Positions 1 through 8,409 of a DNA stretch of 64,000 nucleotides are shown here, piece by piece. The notes beneath the pieces were generated by a model, which did no database searches, had not been told where the DNA came from, and saw nothing but the letters and a program-made list of their open reading frames with translations. A program made the position numbers and the translations under genes. The stretch's first letter is position 1. Every line of letters starts with the position of its first letter. The DNA comes from Planctomycetaceae bacterium (lineage in GTDB: Bacteria > Planctomycetota > Planctomycetia > Pirellulales > Pirellulaceae): positions 79,597-143,596 of the forward strand of contig JAIYDN010000096.1 in the NCBI GenBank assembly GCA_027487485.1. Reading direction: 5' to 3'.

Positions 1-1
1 T

Positions 2-238
2 CCCGCGCGAGCAAATCTTGGTATCTTCACACAACCGCTCAGCATAGTCGGCATGCCAATCTTGTCCGTTCCTTGGATGCGTCCCCCATCAAGCGACCCC
101 ACTACGGAGAAAGGTCTTCCCATCGGAATCCAGATTGCAACATGGCCTGGACGCGAAAATCTTTTGTTTGCTTTTGCTAAACGCTTGGAAAGTGGCGGCT
201 TGATCGGTTCTCGCTGCCCTATCCAACACGTCTCTTAG
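2..238 (+). CDS. Amidase-family enzyme, C-terminal end only (partial)
   Basis: The reading frame is open from the window edge and ends at TAG 236-238. The 78 residues match the C-terminus of the amidase signature family (GatA/AtzF-like amide hydrolases): a TQPLSIVGMPILSVP stretch, then GLPIGIQIATWPGRENLL and a final helix. In this family these segments follow the Ser-Ser-Lys catalytic core, which lies outside the window. Whether it is GatA or a stand-alone amidase cannot be decided from the tail; the sequence does not carry the usual GatA ending. Leucyl aminopeptidase begins 15 bp downstream on the same strand, so the two may be co-transcribed. Confidence 0.75.
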   Translation, partial: PARANLGIFTQPLSIVGMPILSVPWMRPPSSDPTTEKGLPIGIQIATWPGRENLLFAFAKRLESGGLIGSRCPIQHVS

Positions 239-253
239 AATAAAATACGAATC

Positions 254-1705
254 ATGCAGTGCGACAGTTACCAGGGTGATTGGCTTAAGGCCCCGTCGGA
301 TGTTCTTGTCATAGGCTTGCGCGACGACTGGCAAACCTCAGCAGAAATCCAAAGTGCAAACGAAGCGACCGGAGGCATGATTGCCAGATTGATCGAAAAC
401 GAAGAGGCTTCCTTCAAACCTCTCAAGGTCACTCAAATTCTTCAGCCCCAAGGCATCCCGACCAAGCTCCTGGTGTTGATAGGACTAGGCTCGCGTGATA
501 CGTCTCCGACAAGCATCTTCTACCGAGGCACTGCTGCGGCCCTGAAATCAATTTCGGTCAAGCAGCGGTCGCTGGTTCGAATGGTTGGCTTTCACGGGTC
601 CGCAATTCAGATCCGAGCATCAGTCGCTGGGGCTATGGCTGGCTGCGTCGGGCAAGATCTTTTCAAAAAAGAGAAGTCACAATTCCAGCCTGATGTGATT
701 CAATGGGTTGGGATCGATGCTCAGTCGGTTGCAATGGGCACTCAAATCGGTCAAGCCATTAATCAGACTCGAAGGTTAGTCAATCTACCACCCAACTACA
801 TGTATCCCGAAACTCTTGTGACGGAGACGATCGCGGGACTGCAGGGGACTGGAGTCGAAGTGGAGGTATGGGACAAGGCTCGCCTAGAGAAAGAGCGATG
901 CGGCGCCCTGTTAGGGGTCGCGCTCGGCTCGAGCAAGGAGCCTCGACTTGTCATTATGAAATACCTTGGCGCCGATCCAAACATCCCACCGACAGCATTG
1001 GTTGGCAAGGGTGTTACCTTCGATAGCGGTGGATACTCGATCAAGCCAACGGATGGTATGTTGACCATGAAATGCGATATGGCTGGGGCAGCGACCGTGG
1101 TTGGTATCATGACTGCCGCTGCCAAGCTTCGAGTTAAAAAGAACTTGGTCGGAGTCATTGGATTGGTTGAGAATCTGATTTCGGGCGACGCGATGAAGCT
1201 AGGCGATGTGCTGACCGCACGCAACGGCAAGACGATCGAGATCCATAACACGGACGCGGAAGGGCGGTTGGTTCTTGCGGACTGTCTCGATGTTGCGCTG
1301 CAATCCAAACCGGATCGTATCGTTGACTTCGCGACACTCACGGGAGCTTGCGTGGTTGGACTTGGCATCGAGATCTCTGGCCTTATGAGCAACAACGATG
1401 TATGGCAATCGGAAATCAAACAATGCGCTGACGAATGCGGCGAATACACATGGCCTCTTCCGATGCACAGTTTTTTCTCAGAGCTGATTGCCGGTAAAGT
1501 TGCCGACATCAAGAACGTCGGGGAAGGACGCTATGGCGGAGCGATAACTGCCGCCAAATTCTTGGAAGAATTTGTCCAGCAGTGCCCTTGGACCCATATT
1601 GATATAGCAGGACCGGCTTTTCTTGATTCGGCGAAACCTTGGTGCGATGCGGGCGCTACTGGAACGTTGGTCAGGACTTTTGTTGAGCTTTTCTTGAAGG
1701 ACTAA
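254..1705 (+). CDS. pepA: Leucyl aminopeptidase (M17 family)
   Basis: A cytosolic metallo-aminopeptidase that removes N-terminal residues from peptides during protein turnover. The 483-residue length is normal for M17. The C-terminal catalytic domain shows GKGVTFDSGG near residue 250 (metal-binding Lys and Asp), MKCDMAGAA near 273 (metal-binding Asp), and the family signature NTDAEGRL near 331 (metal-binding Asp and Glu, catalytic Arg). The N-terminal 160 residues form the variable domain. The ATG at 254 gives a full-length N-terminus. The gene ends 6 bp before the convergent mqnC stop, and no clear terminator hairpin lies between them. Confidence 0.95.
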   Translation: MQCDSYQGDWLKAPSDVLVIGLRDDWQTSAEIQSANEATGGMIARLIENEEASFKPLKVTQILQPQGIPTKLLVLIGLGSRDTSPTSIFYRGTAAALKSISVKQRSLVRMVGFHGSAIQIRASVAGAMAGCVGQDLFKKEKSQFQPDVIQWVGIDAQSVAMGTQIGQAINQTRRLVNLPPNYMYPETLVTETIAGLQGTGVEVEVWDKARLEKERCGALLGVALGSSKEPRLVIMKYLGADPNIPPTALVGKGVTFDSGGYSIKPTDGMLTMKCDMAGAATVVGIMTAAAKLRVKKNLVGVIGLVENLISGDAMKLGDVLTARNGKTIEIHNTDAEGRLVLADCLDVALQSKPDRIVDFATLTGACVVGLGIEISGLMSNNDVWQSEIKQCADECGEYTWPLPMHSFFSELIAGKVADIKNVGEGRYGGAITAAKFLEEFVQQCPWTHIDIAGPAFLDSAKPWCDAGATGTLVRTFVELFLKD

Positions 1706-1711
1706 ATAGTC

Positions 1712-2878
1712 TTAAGGGATCGCAATTTCAACCAACCGAGGACCAACGTCATTTTGCACTTTGGTTCGATTGGCTTCGATCGCTCGTTCTTCCATGGCTC
1801 GATCGACCAATTCATACCTCACATTGCGCTGTCTCGCTTCGAATCCAAATTCTTCGATGGCAGCGCGTATTTGGTCCAAGGTCAAAAAGTGCACTGTCCC
1901 AGCCTCTGCCACTACATTTTCTTCAAGCATCAGCGAACCCATGTCGTTCGCTCCGTAGCCTAAGGCCAATTGGCCAATCTTCAGCCCTTGGGTTACCCAA
2001 CTGCTTTGGATATTGGGAACGTTATCTAAATACAGTCTCGCAACAGCCTGTGTCTTCAAGTACTCGAAGGAACCGGTTGGAGGGATATGTGCCAGCTGTG
2101 TGTTCTCGGGCTGAAAGGTCCAGCAAATGAACGCCGTGAAGCCATGAGTTTCGTCCTGCAATTGCCGGACCCGTTCCAAATGTTCCACTCGTTCGGCCAG
2201 CGTCTCCACGTGTCCAAACATCATGGTGACGGTGCTGACGCCACCCAATTCGTGCCATACTCGCATTACGTTCAGCCAGTCATCGGTCATGACCTTGCCA
2301 CGCGTGATCTCAGCTCGAACACGATCCACCAGGATCTCGGCCCCTCCACCAGGTATGCTGCCTAAGCCTGCGTCCTTCAACCTTTGGAGGACGGTTCGAA
2401 TCGGCAGTTTGTTGACTTTGGTGAAGTGGTGGAGTTCAGGTGGACTAAAGCCGTGTACATTGACTTGAGGAAACCGTCGCTTGATGTCCTGCAATAGTTC
2501 TTCGTACCACTCCAAGGTGAAGTTGGGGTGCAGCCCGCCCTGCATCAGAATCTGGTCCCCACCAAGTTCAACCGTTTCCTGGATCTTTTGAAGCAGCTCT
2601 TCTCGAGGTAGAACGTATCCCTCACCGCTCTTCGGAGTGCGGTAGAACGCGCAGAAGTCGCAAACCGCGGTGCAAATATTGGTGTAGTTGATGTTTCGAT
2701 CGATGTTGTATGTCCGGTAATTCTCTGGATGCATACGTCGCGATACTTGATCGGCTGCTTTGCCAATTTGAGCCAGATCGTTGCTTTCGAGCAATCGTAA
2801 TGCGGACTCAGAAGTCAGACGCTCGCCGTCGACGACACGGTTCAAAATCGACGCTACAGAAGCTTTCGGGGAAATCAT
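1712..2878 (-). CDS. mqnC: Cyclic dehypoxanthinyl futalosine synthase (radical SAM)
   Basis: Third enzyme of the futalosine route to menaquinone: it cyclises dehypoxanthine futalosine by radical chemistry. The 388-residue protein has the radical SAM cluster motif C69-x3-C73-x2-C76 in the context NICTAVCDFCAFYR, followed by GGDQILMQGG and ELHHFTK segments typical of MqnC/MqnE. Placement as MqnC rather than MqnE (aminofutalosine synthase) rests on overall resemblance and on mqnA lying directly upstream, 42 bp away on the same strand. Other mqn genes (mqnB, mqnD, mqnE) are not in the window. The pair implies respiratory menaquinone made without the Men pathway. Confidence 0.88.
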   Translation of the reverse strand: MISPKASVASILNRVVDGERLTSESALRLLESNDLAQIGKAADQVSRRMHPENYRTYNIDRNINYTNICTAVCDFCAFYRTPKSGEGYVLPREELLQKIQETVELGGDQILMQGGLHPNFTLEWYEELLQDIKRRFPQVNVHGFSPPELHHFTKVNKLPIRTVLQRLKDAGLGSIPGGGAEILVDRVRAEITRGKVMTDDWLNVMRVWHELGGVSTVTMMFGHVETLAERVEHLERVRQLQDETHGFTAFICWTFQPENTQLAHIPPTGSFEYLKTQAVARLYLDNVPNIQSSWVTQGLKIGQLALGYGANDMGSLMLEENVVAEAGTVHFLTLDQIRAAIEEFGFEARQRNVRYELVDRAMEERAIEANRTKVQNDVGPRLVEIAIP

Positions 2879-2920
2879 GATCTTGTGTTTTCGTGAGACA
2901 TACCAATGGCTGAAATCAAA

Positions 2921-3766
2921 TCAAATCAAATTCAGGCGTTTGCAACGCGTTCGGAATTCTGCGAGCCCCAATAGTTCGTCCGGGCCCAAATGGAAGTGAA
3001 TGTAGTTGGTCAGGTAGTCACCGCATTGTTGTTGTGACAGACCATACTTTTGACTCGCTTCCCATGTAATCTCGTCGAGATGCATTATTCCATCTTCTCG
3101 ACTTTCTTCAAAGGCTCTATTCAAAGTGGCGTTTGCGAACTGTTCCGAGCGGGCAACCCACATCGCAAATACAAATGGCAACCCTGTCTGTTCGAACCAG
3201 ACCTGTCCAAGATCCCATTCGCCTTGGAAACTGCTCCTAAGCGACTCTGGATGCATAGCTCGATCACCGATCACCAAAACCGCGTCCGCGTTCGTTTCAC
3301 GAGGATCATCGGTAAGCTCAAGCGGTATCGCATCCGGGACAAATCCGAACTGTCCGTGAAATAGAACCTTCGTCAAAGCGGCGCTCGTTCGAGAGCCAAT
3401 GTCCATCGCAATGGTTCGGACTTTGGAGGGCTCGCATCGAAAAAACAAGCGAACGGACCAAACAGGTCCTCGGCAAGTAATCGCTGCGTCAGAAACTATT
3501 CTGTAATCAGCGTTCTTAAAATACTCCACGACGGGTATCAGCCCGATATCAATTTGACCGTCCGCAAGTTGAGAAGCCAATCGGCTGGGCAGATCTACGC
3601 TCAGCTCTGCGGCCCCGTGCAATCGTTGCTGCAAACCATAGATGAGGGGTTTGGTGTTCAAGTAAGAAACCGCACCGATCCTAGTTGTCGAGGTTTCGAT
3701 TCGGTAACTCGCTTGAGTCAAAATTTCTGTTCCGGACGATGCGGCAGGCTGTATTTGTGTTTGCAT
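2921..3766 (-). CDS. mqnA: Chorismate dehydratase, menaquinone biosynthesis
   Basis: First committed step of the futalosine pathway: dehydration of chorismate to 3-(1-carboxyvinyl)oxybenzoate. The fold is that of a periplasmic-binding protein. The N-terminal signature RIGAVSYLNTKPLIYGL, the DIGLIPVVEYF strand and SRTSAALTKVL are characteristic. About 28 residues precede the signature from the ATG at 3766, somewhat more than in most homologues, so the true start could be an internal codon. It is upstream of and co-oriented with mqnC. aroC, which makes its substrate chorismate, is elsewhere in the window at 56.4 kb. Confidence 0.87.
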   Translation of the reverse strand: MQTQIQPAASSGTEILTQASYRIETSTTRIGAVSYLNTKPLIYGLQQRLHGAAELSVDLPSRLASQLADGQIDIGLIPVVEYFKNADYRIVSDAAITCRGPVWSVRLFFRCEPSKVRTIAMDIGSRTSAALTKVLFHGQFGFVPDAIPLELTDDPRETNADAVLVIGDRAMHPESLRSSFQGEWDLGQVWFEQTGLPFVFAMWVARSEQFANATLNRAFEESREDGIMHLDEITWEASQKYGLSQQQCGDYLTNYIHFHLGPDELLGLAEFRTRCKRLNLI

Positions 3767-4055
3767 GTTGAATTTCGTACTGATAATAACATAAATCCAC
3801 CTATTGCAAACCGTAAGTCAGATCTTAGGTTAACTGAACAGCACGTTCACTGGGAGACAGAAAAGACGTGTCGCCACACAAGACCCAAAGTTGCATCCCT
3901 GACCTCCAGATTCCAATGTCGACCTGAATCTCGGGAATTGATCGCATCCCCTGCAAACCTCCTAGGCTTCCGACTTAAAACCCTAAGTCACGTTGCATTT
4001 CTGAGGAAAAACGAAGAAAATTCAGTCATCATTGGAACATTGGCATCCTGATGAC

Positions 4056-5318
4056 TCAGCTTCGACGTGAAGGACGTTTCTTAAAAGTCGCTAGCACATC
4101 GGCCACTTTGCCCCCTTCGGTCAACGCCATATGAACTCGGTCATCTCCCTGCAAAGTATGCAAAGTCATATGGTAGGCTTGATCCACTTTGGCAAGATAA
4201 GGTCTAACGTCGGGCGTTTTAGGAACGCGCAGCTTTCCCCATGAACCGTCTCCCAAGTAGACGACACCGTTCTTGTCGTTCAAGCCACCTGTGAGCGGGT
4301 GGGTTCGCTTGAATGTGTGGTCATGATGTTCCAAAACCACATCGACCTTGTGCTTTTCAAAGAGTGGCGCCCAATGCACGCGCTGATCCTCGCCCGTCCC
4401 CTTTTTTCCTTCGCTGGAATTCGGATCGCGATAGGACGGATAGGCAGGAACGTGGTTGGCAACGATTAAATGTGGCACCTCTTGCCTGTCAGCAAGTTGC
4501 TTGGCAAGCCAGTCTGTTTGCTCACCTGCAACGGGCGCAATATGATCGGTATCTAAAAGAACAAGACTCATGTAGTCACCAAAATCCAAAGTCGAGAAGG
4601 TGCGTTCCGTGTACATGCAGTCAAAGAGACTAAGGTACTGAGGGGAATCTTCTCGCTTCGCGTGATAACCATCAACCACTTCGTGATTTCCAATGCACGT
4701 GATCATCGGAATCATACGACGATCCGAGTCGTACATCGTAGCACTGTAGTTTCTCAAGTACTGAGTGAATGTCTCCGGCGATTTACCATTGTCATACGCC
4801 AAATCGCCCGCCATCAACACAAAATAAGGGTTTTGTTTGGCTGCCAAAATGTTGGTTGCCATCGCATGCTCGTCGATGCCAGAATCCCCACCTGTCACGA
4901 AGCGAAATTCATCGATTGCCTTGGATGGCATCGTACGAAAACGGTAACTCGGAAACGACTTGCCGATTCGAAACTGATATTCCGTGCCGGGTGTAAGTCC
5001 TTCGAGCTGACATCGAAAAACTTTCAGATCCGTGTTCAGATAGGGCTTGGTTATGGTCCTGGCCGACTTGGCATCTTGCCCATTCAGAAGTGAAAACTGA
5101 ATCGACATGTCGCTATTGGTTTCTGCACCGATCCACTGGATCGTCATAGTGGTGGTCGGATCCTTGGACCAAGTCAAAAACAATGTGTCGGGAGCATACT
5201 GATCGGAATCGGGGTTCGAAATGTCCGAGCCCTTCGCAAAGTTGGGTAGATTCAGACCTGTTCCCAAAGCGGCCAGTCCCATGGAACCGCCCAAAAACAA
5301 CCTTCGGTCAAATCTCAT
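4056..5318 (-). CDS. Exported purple-acid-phosphatase-like metallophosphoesterase
   Basis: The 420-residue protein begins with a Tat-like signal (DRRLFLGG followed by a hydrophobic stretch to about residue 30). Residues ~40-130 form an Fn3-like domain as in the N-terminus of purple acid phosphatases. The metallophosphoesterase core carries the metal-site motifs in order: GGDSG 143-147, GDLAY 171-175, GNHE 210-213, a VANHVP His motif, and HHDHTFKRTHPL near the C-terminus. The last differs from the usual GHxH by His in place of Gly. A role in phosphate scavenging from organic phosphates outside the cytoplasm is inferred; the substrate is unknown. It is monocistronic, with 221 bp to cheB. Confidence 0.83.
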   Translation of the reverse strand: MRFDRRLFLGGSMGLAALGTGLNLPNFAKGSDISNPDSDQYAPDTLFLTWSKDPTTTMTIQWIGAETNSDMSIQFSLLNGQDAKSARTITKPYLNTDLKVFRCQLEGLTPGTEYQFRIGKSFPSYRFRTMPSKAIDEFRFVTGGDSGIDEHAMATNILAAKQNPYFVLMAGDLAYDNGKSPETFTQYLRNYSATMYDSDRRMIPMITCIGNHEVVDGYHAKREDSPQYLSLFDCMYTERTFSTLDFGDYMSLVLLDTDHIAPVAGEQTDWLAKQLADRQEVPHLIVANHVPAYPSYRDPNSSEGKKGTGEDQRVHWAPLFEKHKVDVVLEHHDHTFKRTHPLTGGLNDKNGVVYLGDGSWGKLRVPKTPDVRPYLAKVDQAYHMTLHTLQGDDRVHMALTEGGKVADVLATFKKRPSRRS

Positions 5319-5539
5319 TTGCAGCTCGTATTTCCATGAATGGTTTAATTACCGAAAACCTCACGTATTGGCTTATCGGTCTGGCTTATCGGTCATTGAA
5401 TTGAAAAAACGATGTTAAGGTAGCAGCACTTTTCTTTCGTTTGGAAACAGTTACAAAATGATGAAGATTTAAGGAAGAACTGAACATAGCCTGCGAAGAT
5501 TCCTTTGGTAGCAATGCTGTTTCCTACCTTTAGATTTCG

Positions 5540-6658
5540 CTATTTTTGAGCGGCAAGGACGGGGCGATTGACAGCCCTGCTCGATTGGGTTTGGGATAGG
5601 ATCTCGTCTGCAATCTTAGATAGCGGTAGGATCTTGTGGGCCAAACCAGCATTGGCAACTGCGCCGGGCATCCCCCAGACCACGGAGGTGGCCTCATCTT
5701 GAACAAAGACCCGTCCGCCCGCTTGGCGAATAGCCTCGCACCCTCGTTGACCATCTTGGCCCATTCCCGTCATCACCACCGATAAGACGTTGGCCCCAAA
5801 CACTTCAGCCGCGGAACGAAACAAGACGTCGACTGCAGGACGGCATGAGTTTTCGGGCTGTTCTTGATTAAGGGCAACCTTGAGCTGCGGGCCCAAACGT
5901 CGAATGGCCATATGATAGTTGCCGGGCGCGATCCACACGCCGCCAGCTGTCAAGGTTTCACCGTCGATCGCTTCATGGACGTGCAGATTGCACAGCTGCT
6001 CCATTCGATCCGCTAGGTGCTTGGTAAAGACCGGCGGCATGTGCTGTACGATCAAGATCGGAACAGGGAAGCTCTCTGGGATCTTAGGTAGAACTTCAGT
6101 CAAAGCATTTGGCCCGCCGGTGGACACCCCAATCACCACGATCTCAACTCGACTTGGCTTTGACGACGCTAAGACCTTGGTCGGAGTTGGACGATTGTTA
6201 GGTTGCATTCCTGGCTTGCCAGTTGCTCGGGGAGCCGAAGTGTTGCTTGTCCAATTGCAAAACTGCTTGATCTTGGGCACGAGTTCATTCATAACCGTCT
6301 CGATGGCTGCCGTCACGCTACCAACGTTAGAAGGTTTCGTTGCATAATCTGACGCCCCCTTGGTAAGCGCCTCCATCGTTGCCTCGGCGCCCCGCTGAGT
6401 CAACGTGCTAAACATAATGACGGGAAGCTTTGGATACAGTTTGCGAATCTCGACCAACGTCGTCAAACCATCCATCTCGGGCATTTCCATGTCCAAGGTG
6501 ATGATGTCAGGCGCCAACTGTGGAATCTTCGCAAGTGCGATTTTGCCATTGGCTGCCACACCTGCAATCTCAATCGCAGCATCGGATGCAAGCGCGTTGG
6601 TAAGCAATCGACGAACAACGGTAGAATCATCGACAATAAGAACCCGAATTTTACGCAT
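5540..6658 (-). CDS. cheB: Chemotaxis protein-glutamate methylesterase CheB
   Basis: CheB removes methyl groups from chemoreceptor glutamates and deamidates glutamines, opposing CheR. The receiver domain (residues 4-120) has the acidic pair D10-D11 and phospho-acceptor D56 (TLDMEMPEMDG). A linker rich in Pro/Thr/Ser joins it to the esterase domain, which shows the catalytic Ser in GVSTGGPNAL, His in IVQHMPP and Asp in MTGMGQDGQRG. ATG 6658 is preferred because it places MRKIRVLIVDDS at the start; an upstream GTG at 6667 would add three residues. It is the last gene of the minus-strand chemosensory cluster, 60 bp after cheR. Confidence 0.95.
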   Translation of the reverse strand: MRKIRVLIVDDSTVVRRLLTNALASDAAIEIAGVAANGKIALAKIPQLAPDIITLDMEMPEMDGLTTLVEIRKLYPKLPVIMFSTLTQRGAEATMEALTKGASDYATKPSNVGSVTAAIETVMNELVPKIKQFCNWTSNTSAPRATGKPGMQPNNRPTPTKVLASSKPSRVEIVVIGVSTGGPNALTEVLPKIPESFPVPILIVQHMPPVFTKHLADRMEQLCNLHVHEAIDGETLTAGGVWIAPGNYHMAIRRLGPQLKVALNQEQPENSCRPAVDVLFRSAAEVFGANVLSVVMTGMGQDGQRGCEAIRQAGGRVFVQDEATSVVWGMPGAVANAGLAHKILPLSKIADEILSQTQSSRAVNRPVLAAQK

Positions 6659-6718
6659 CCTGAGCACTAATCTCCAATTTCAAACTAAGCAAGTTATTAG
6701 AAACTTCGACGTATAAAG

Positions 6719-7558
6719 TTACGCGACAGGCCGATAGCAGACTGCCGATCCAATCTGCTCACGCTCAAAGTTAACCTTGAGATTCATGGTCGTCTCCGAA
6801 CCTCCGAGAAAAAGGTAGCTGTCCTTATGCATCACGGCATGCACCTTCTTCAAGATCTCAGTTTTCGATTCGGGAGAAAAGTAGATCAATACGTTTCGAA
6901 GGAAAACGATATCCATCTTTGGAAGCAACGCAGGAAAGGGGTCCACTAAATTCAGCTCACGAAATTCAATCATGTTCCGAATGCCTTGATCGACCGTCCA
7001 TTTGTTTCCATCCTTGGTAAAGTATTTCAAGAGGAAGTTCATGGGGAGACCGCGGTTGACCTCGGTTTGGTTGAAGCAACCCAATCGAGCTTTATCCAAG
7101 ATGCGATTGGAGAGATCGCTACTAATCAGTCGCACTTTCCAATTCTTGAGCATCGGAAAATGCTCCGCCAAAATCATCGCGATGGTGTAAGGTTCCTGGC
7201 CACTTGAACATGCATTGGACCAGATCGTGAGAGTCTTTTCCTTCGATCTGCGTTGAATCAGGCCGGGTAGGATCTTGTCTTTCAGTGCATCGAAAGGATG
7301 AATGTCTCGAAAGAAGCTGGTCTCATTCGTCGTCATCGCCTCGACCACTCGTTGGTTTAGAGTTTGCGAGCCGGGCTTTTGCAGTTCCGCGACTAGTTCA
7401 GAGATGTTGAGCAGCCCCATTTCTCGAACCACAGGCGTTAACCGAGACTCGACAAGATAAGCTTTCTCACCTTCCAAGATGATGGCCGACTTGCGCCGAA
7501 CCAAACTACTAATGTACGAAAAAGATTGAGGGTCTAAAGCGGAGTTAAGGGTCGTCAT
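6719..7558 (-). CDS. cheR: Chemoreceptor methyltransferase CheR
   Basis: It methylates specific glutamates on chemoreceptors using S-adenosylmethionine. The length (279 residues) is typical. The N-terminal helical domain contains MTTNETSFFRD, a strongly conserved CheR segment. The SAM-binding domain has SNACSSGQEPYTIAM (motif I) and the DIVFLRNVLIYF strand. The protein ends without a TPR extension. Start ATG 7558. It lies between the CheY-like gene (92 bp upstream) and cheB (downstream), and its likely substrate is the soluble receptor encoded in the same cluster. Confidence 0.95.
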   Translation of the reverse strand: MTTLNSALDPQSFSYISSLVRRKSAIILEGEKAYLVESRLTPVVREMGLLNISELVAELQKPGSQTLNQRVVEAMTTNETSFFRDIHPFDALKDKILPGLIQRRSKEKTLTIWSNACSSGQEPYTIAMILAEHFPMLKNWKVRLISSDLSNRILDKARLGCFNQTEVNRGLPMNFLLKYFTKDGNKWTVDQGIRNMIEFRELNLVDPFPALLPKMDIVFLRNVLIYFSPESKTEILKKVHAVMHKDSYLFLGGSETTMNLKVNFEREQIGSAVCYRPVA

Positions 7559-7650
7559 GATGATATTTCATTCCCTGAAGGTTGGTTTCGAATGGCATTC
7601 CCCCAAGCCCCTTGGATGGAAATAAATAGATGCGGAGTGCGTTGTGCTGT

Positions 7651-8019
7651 CTAAGACAATACGCCAACCATTTGAAGCTTCTCAATAATCATGATCGGTG
7701 AAAACGGCTTCATAATGTATTCCGAGATTCCCGCATCAGCTGATAACGCTACTTGCGACATTTCAAGTTCAGTTGTAACCATGATGATTGGAAGTTGATT
7801 GAACTGCGTCTGGGATCGAACCGTCTTGACAAATTCGAGTCCATTCATGATTGGCATGTTCCAGTCCACTAACACAACATCCGGAAGGATCGAATCGGTC
7901 AGCTCTTGTAGGCCCTGCTTACCGTCGACAGCAGTCGTCACTTGGTAACCTAATCCATTAAGAATGGAGGTCATCATCAGAAGGATCGCTGGGTCGTCAT
8001 CAATTACTAAAGCTTGCAT
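7651..8019 (-). CDS. Single-domain response regulator, CheY-like
   Basis: A stand-alone receiver domain of 122 residues with all phosphorylation residues: acidic cluster D7-D9, acceptor D52 (VDWNMP), Thr in MVTTELE and Lys in IMKPF. Start ATG 8019 gives MQALVIDDDP; an open frame continues another 47 codons upstream, but that extension falls in repeat DNA and has no receiver-domain counterpart. Position between the receptor gene and cheR suggests it is the cluster's phosphate acceptor from CheA. Whether it acts on a flagellar motor, pili or another output cannot be told from sequence; no CheZ, CheX or CheC gene is nearby. Confidence 0.9.
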   Translation of the reverse strand: MQALVIDDDPAILLMMTSILNGLGYQVTTAVDGKQGLQELTDSILPDVVLVDWNMPIMNGLEFVKTVRSQTQFNQLPIIMVTTELEMSQVALSADAGISEYIMKPFSPIMIIEKLQMVGVLS

Positions 8020-8080
8020 GGGACAAAATTTCTTTCGAAGGTGTGTTTTTAATGAATCACGAACGCTAGCCACGTTAGGA

Positions 8081-8175
8081 TCGCTCGTGCTCGTGCTCGT
8101 GCTCAGCACCAGCGGTACTCGAACTCGATCACCGTTTTTCGAGTACGAGTACCATTTCATGGAGTACGAGTTCGA
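8081..8175. repeat. Simple and palindromic repeats: GCTCGT tandem and CGAGTACGAG units
   Basis: GCTCGT is repeated three times at 8083-8100 with a partial fourth copy. GGTACTCGAACTCGATC (8114-8130) is followed by CGAGTACGAGTACC (8140-8153) and GGAGTACGAG (8161-8170). The first of these is partly complementary to the later two, so the stretch can fold. It lies directly upstream of the CheY-like start codon. The CGAGTACGA core also forms the stem of the terminator at 29.2 kb, which marks it as a dispersed family. Confidence 0.7.
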
Positions 8176-8182
8176 TGGAAGG

Positions 8183-8346
8183 CCGAACGGTTCAAAATCA
8201 AAACCTGGAGCTGCGTTGCAATTTCGTCCGCGGCTAGCGCGGATGATTCACAACCCGAAGCGTAAGCGAGGGGCGATTCTAGCAATCCCTCGCTTACGCT
8301 TCGGGTTGTGAAAGCAGTCTGCATTGCTTGCAACCGAACGGTTCAA
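8183..8346. repeat. Direct 13-bp repeats flanking the long inverted repeat
   Basis: CCGAACGGTTCAA occurs at 8183-8195 and again at 8334-8346. Each copy is followed by a similar CCGCGGC(T/A)AGCGC segment (8228-8240 and 8353-8365). Between the copies sits the 26-bp inverted repeat of 8247-8312. The nested arrangement looks like one repeat element inserted into or next to another. There is no coding sequence here. Confidence 0.65.
8247..8312. repeat. Perfect 26-bp inverted repeat with 14-nt loop
   Basis: The left arm 8247-8272 and right arm 8287-8312 are exact reverse complements (core CCCGAAGCGTAAGCGAGG), separated by GCGATTCTAGCAAT. No T-run follows on either strand, so it does not have the usual form of an intrinsic terminator, though it would form a very stable hairpin in the transcript downstream of the chemoreceptor gene. 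It may insulate or stabilise mRNA ends, or be a REP-like element. Confidence 0.85.
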
Positions 8347-8409
8347 GTTAATCCGCGGCAAGCGCCTGCGGATTATCTTGGATCGCTTTGACTAAATCGA
8401 TTCAGTTTC

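Noticed and set aside
796..1512. 238-codon open frame on the minus strand inside pepA
   Set aside because: It is antisense to a well-conserved M17 enzyme and has no motif or ribosome-binding site.
4475..4491. TGGCAC...TTGC resembling a sigma-54 -24/-12 promoter
   Set aside because: Spacing is wrong (3 rather than 5 bases between the blocks) and it lies inside a coding sequence.
8247..8312. 26-bp inverted repeat considered as an intrinsic terminator
   Set aside because: No T-run follows the stem on either strand; kept as a repeat element instead.
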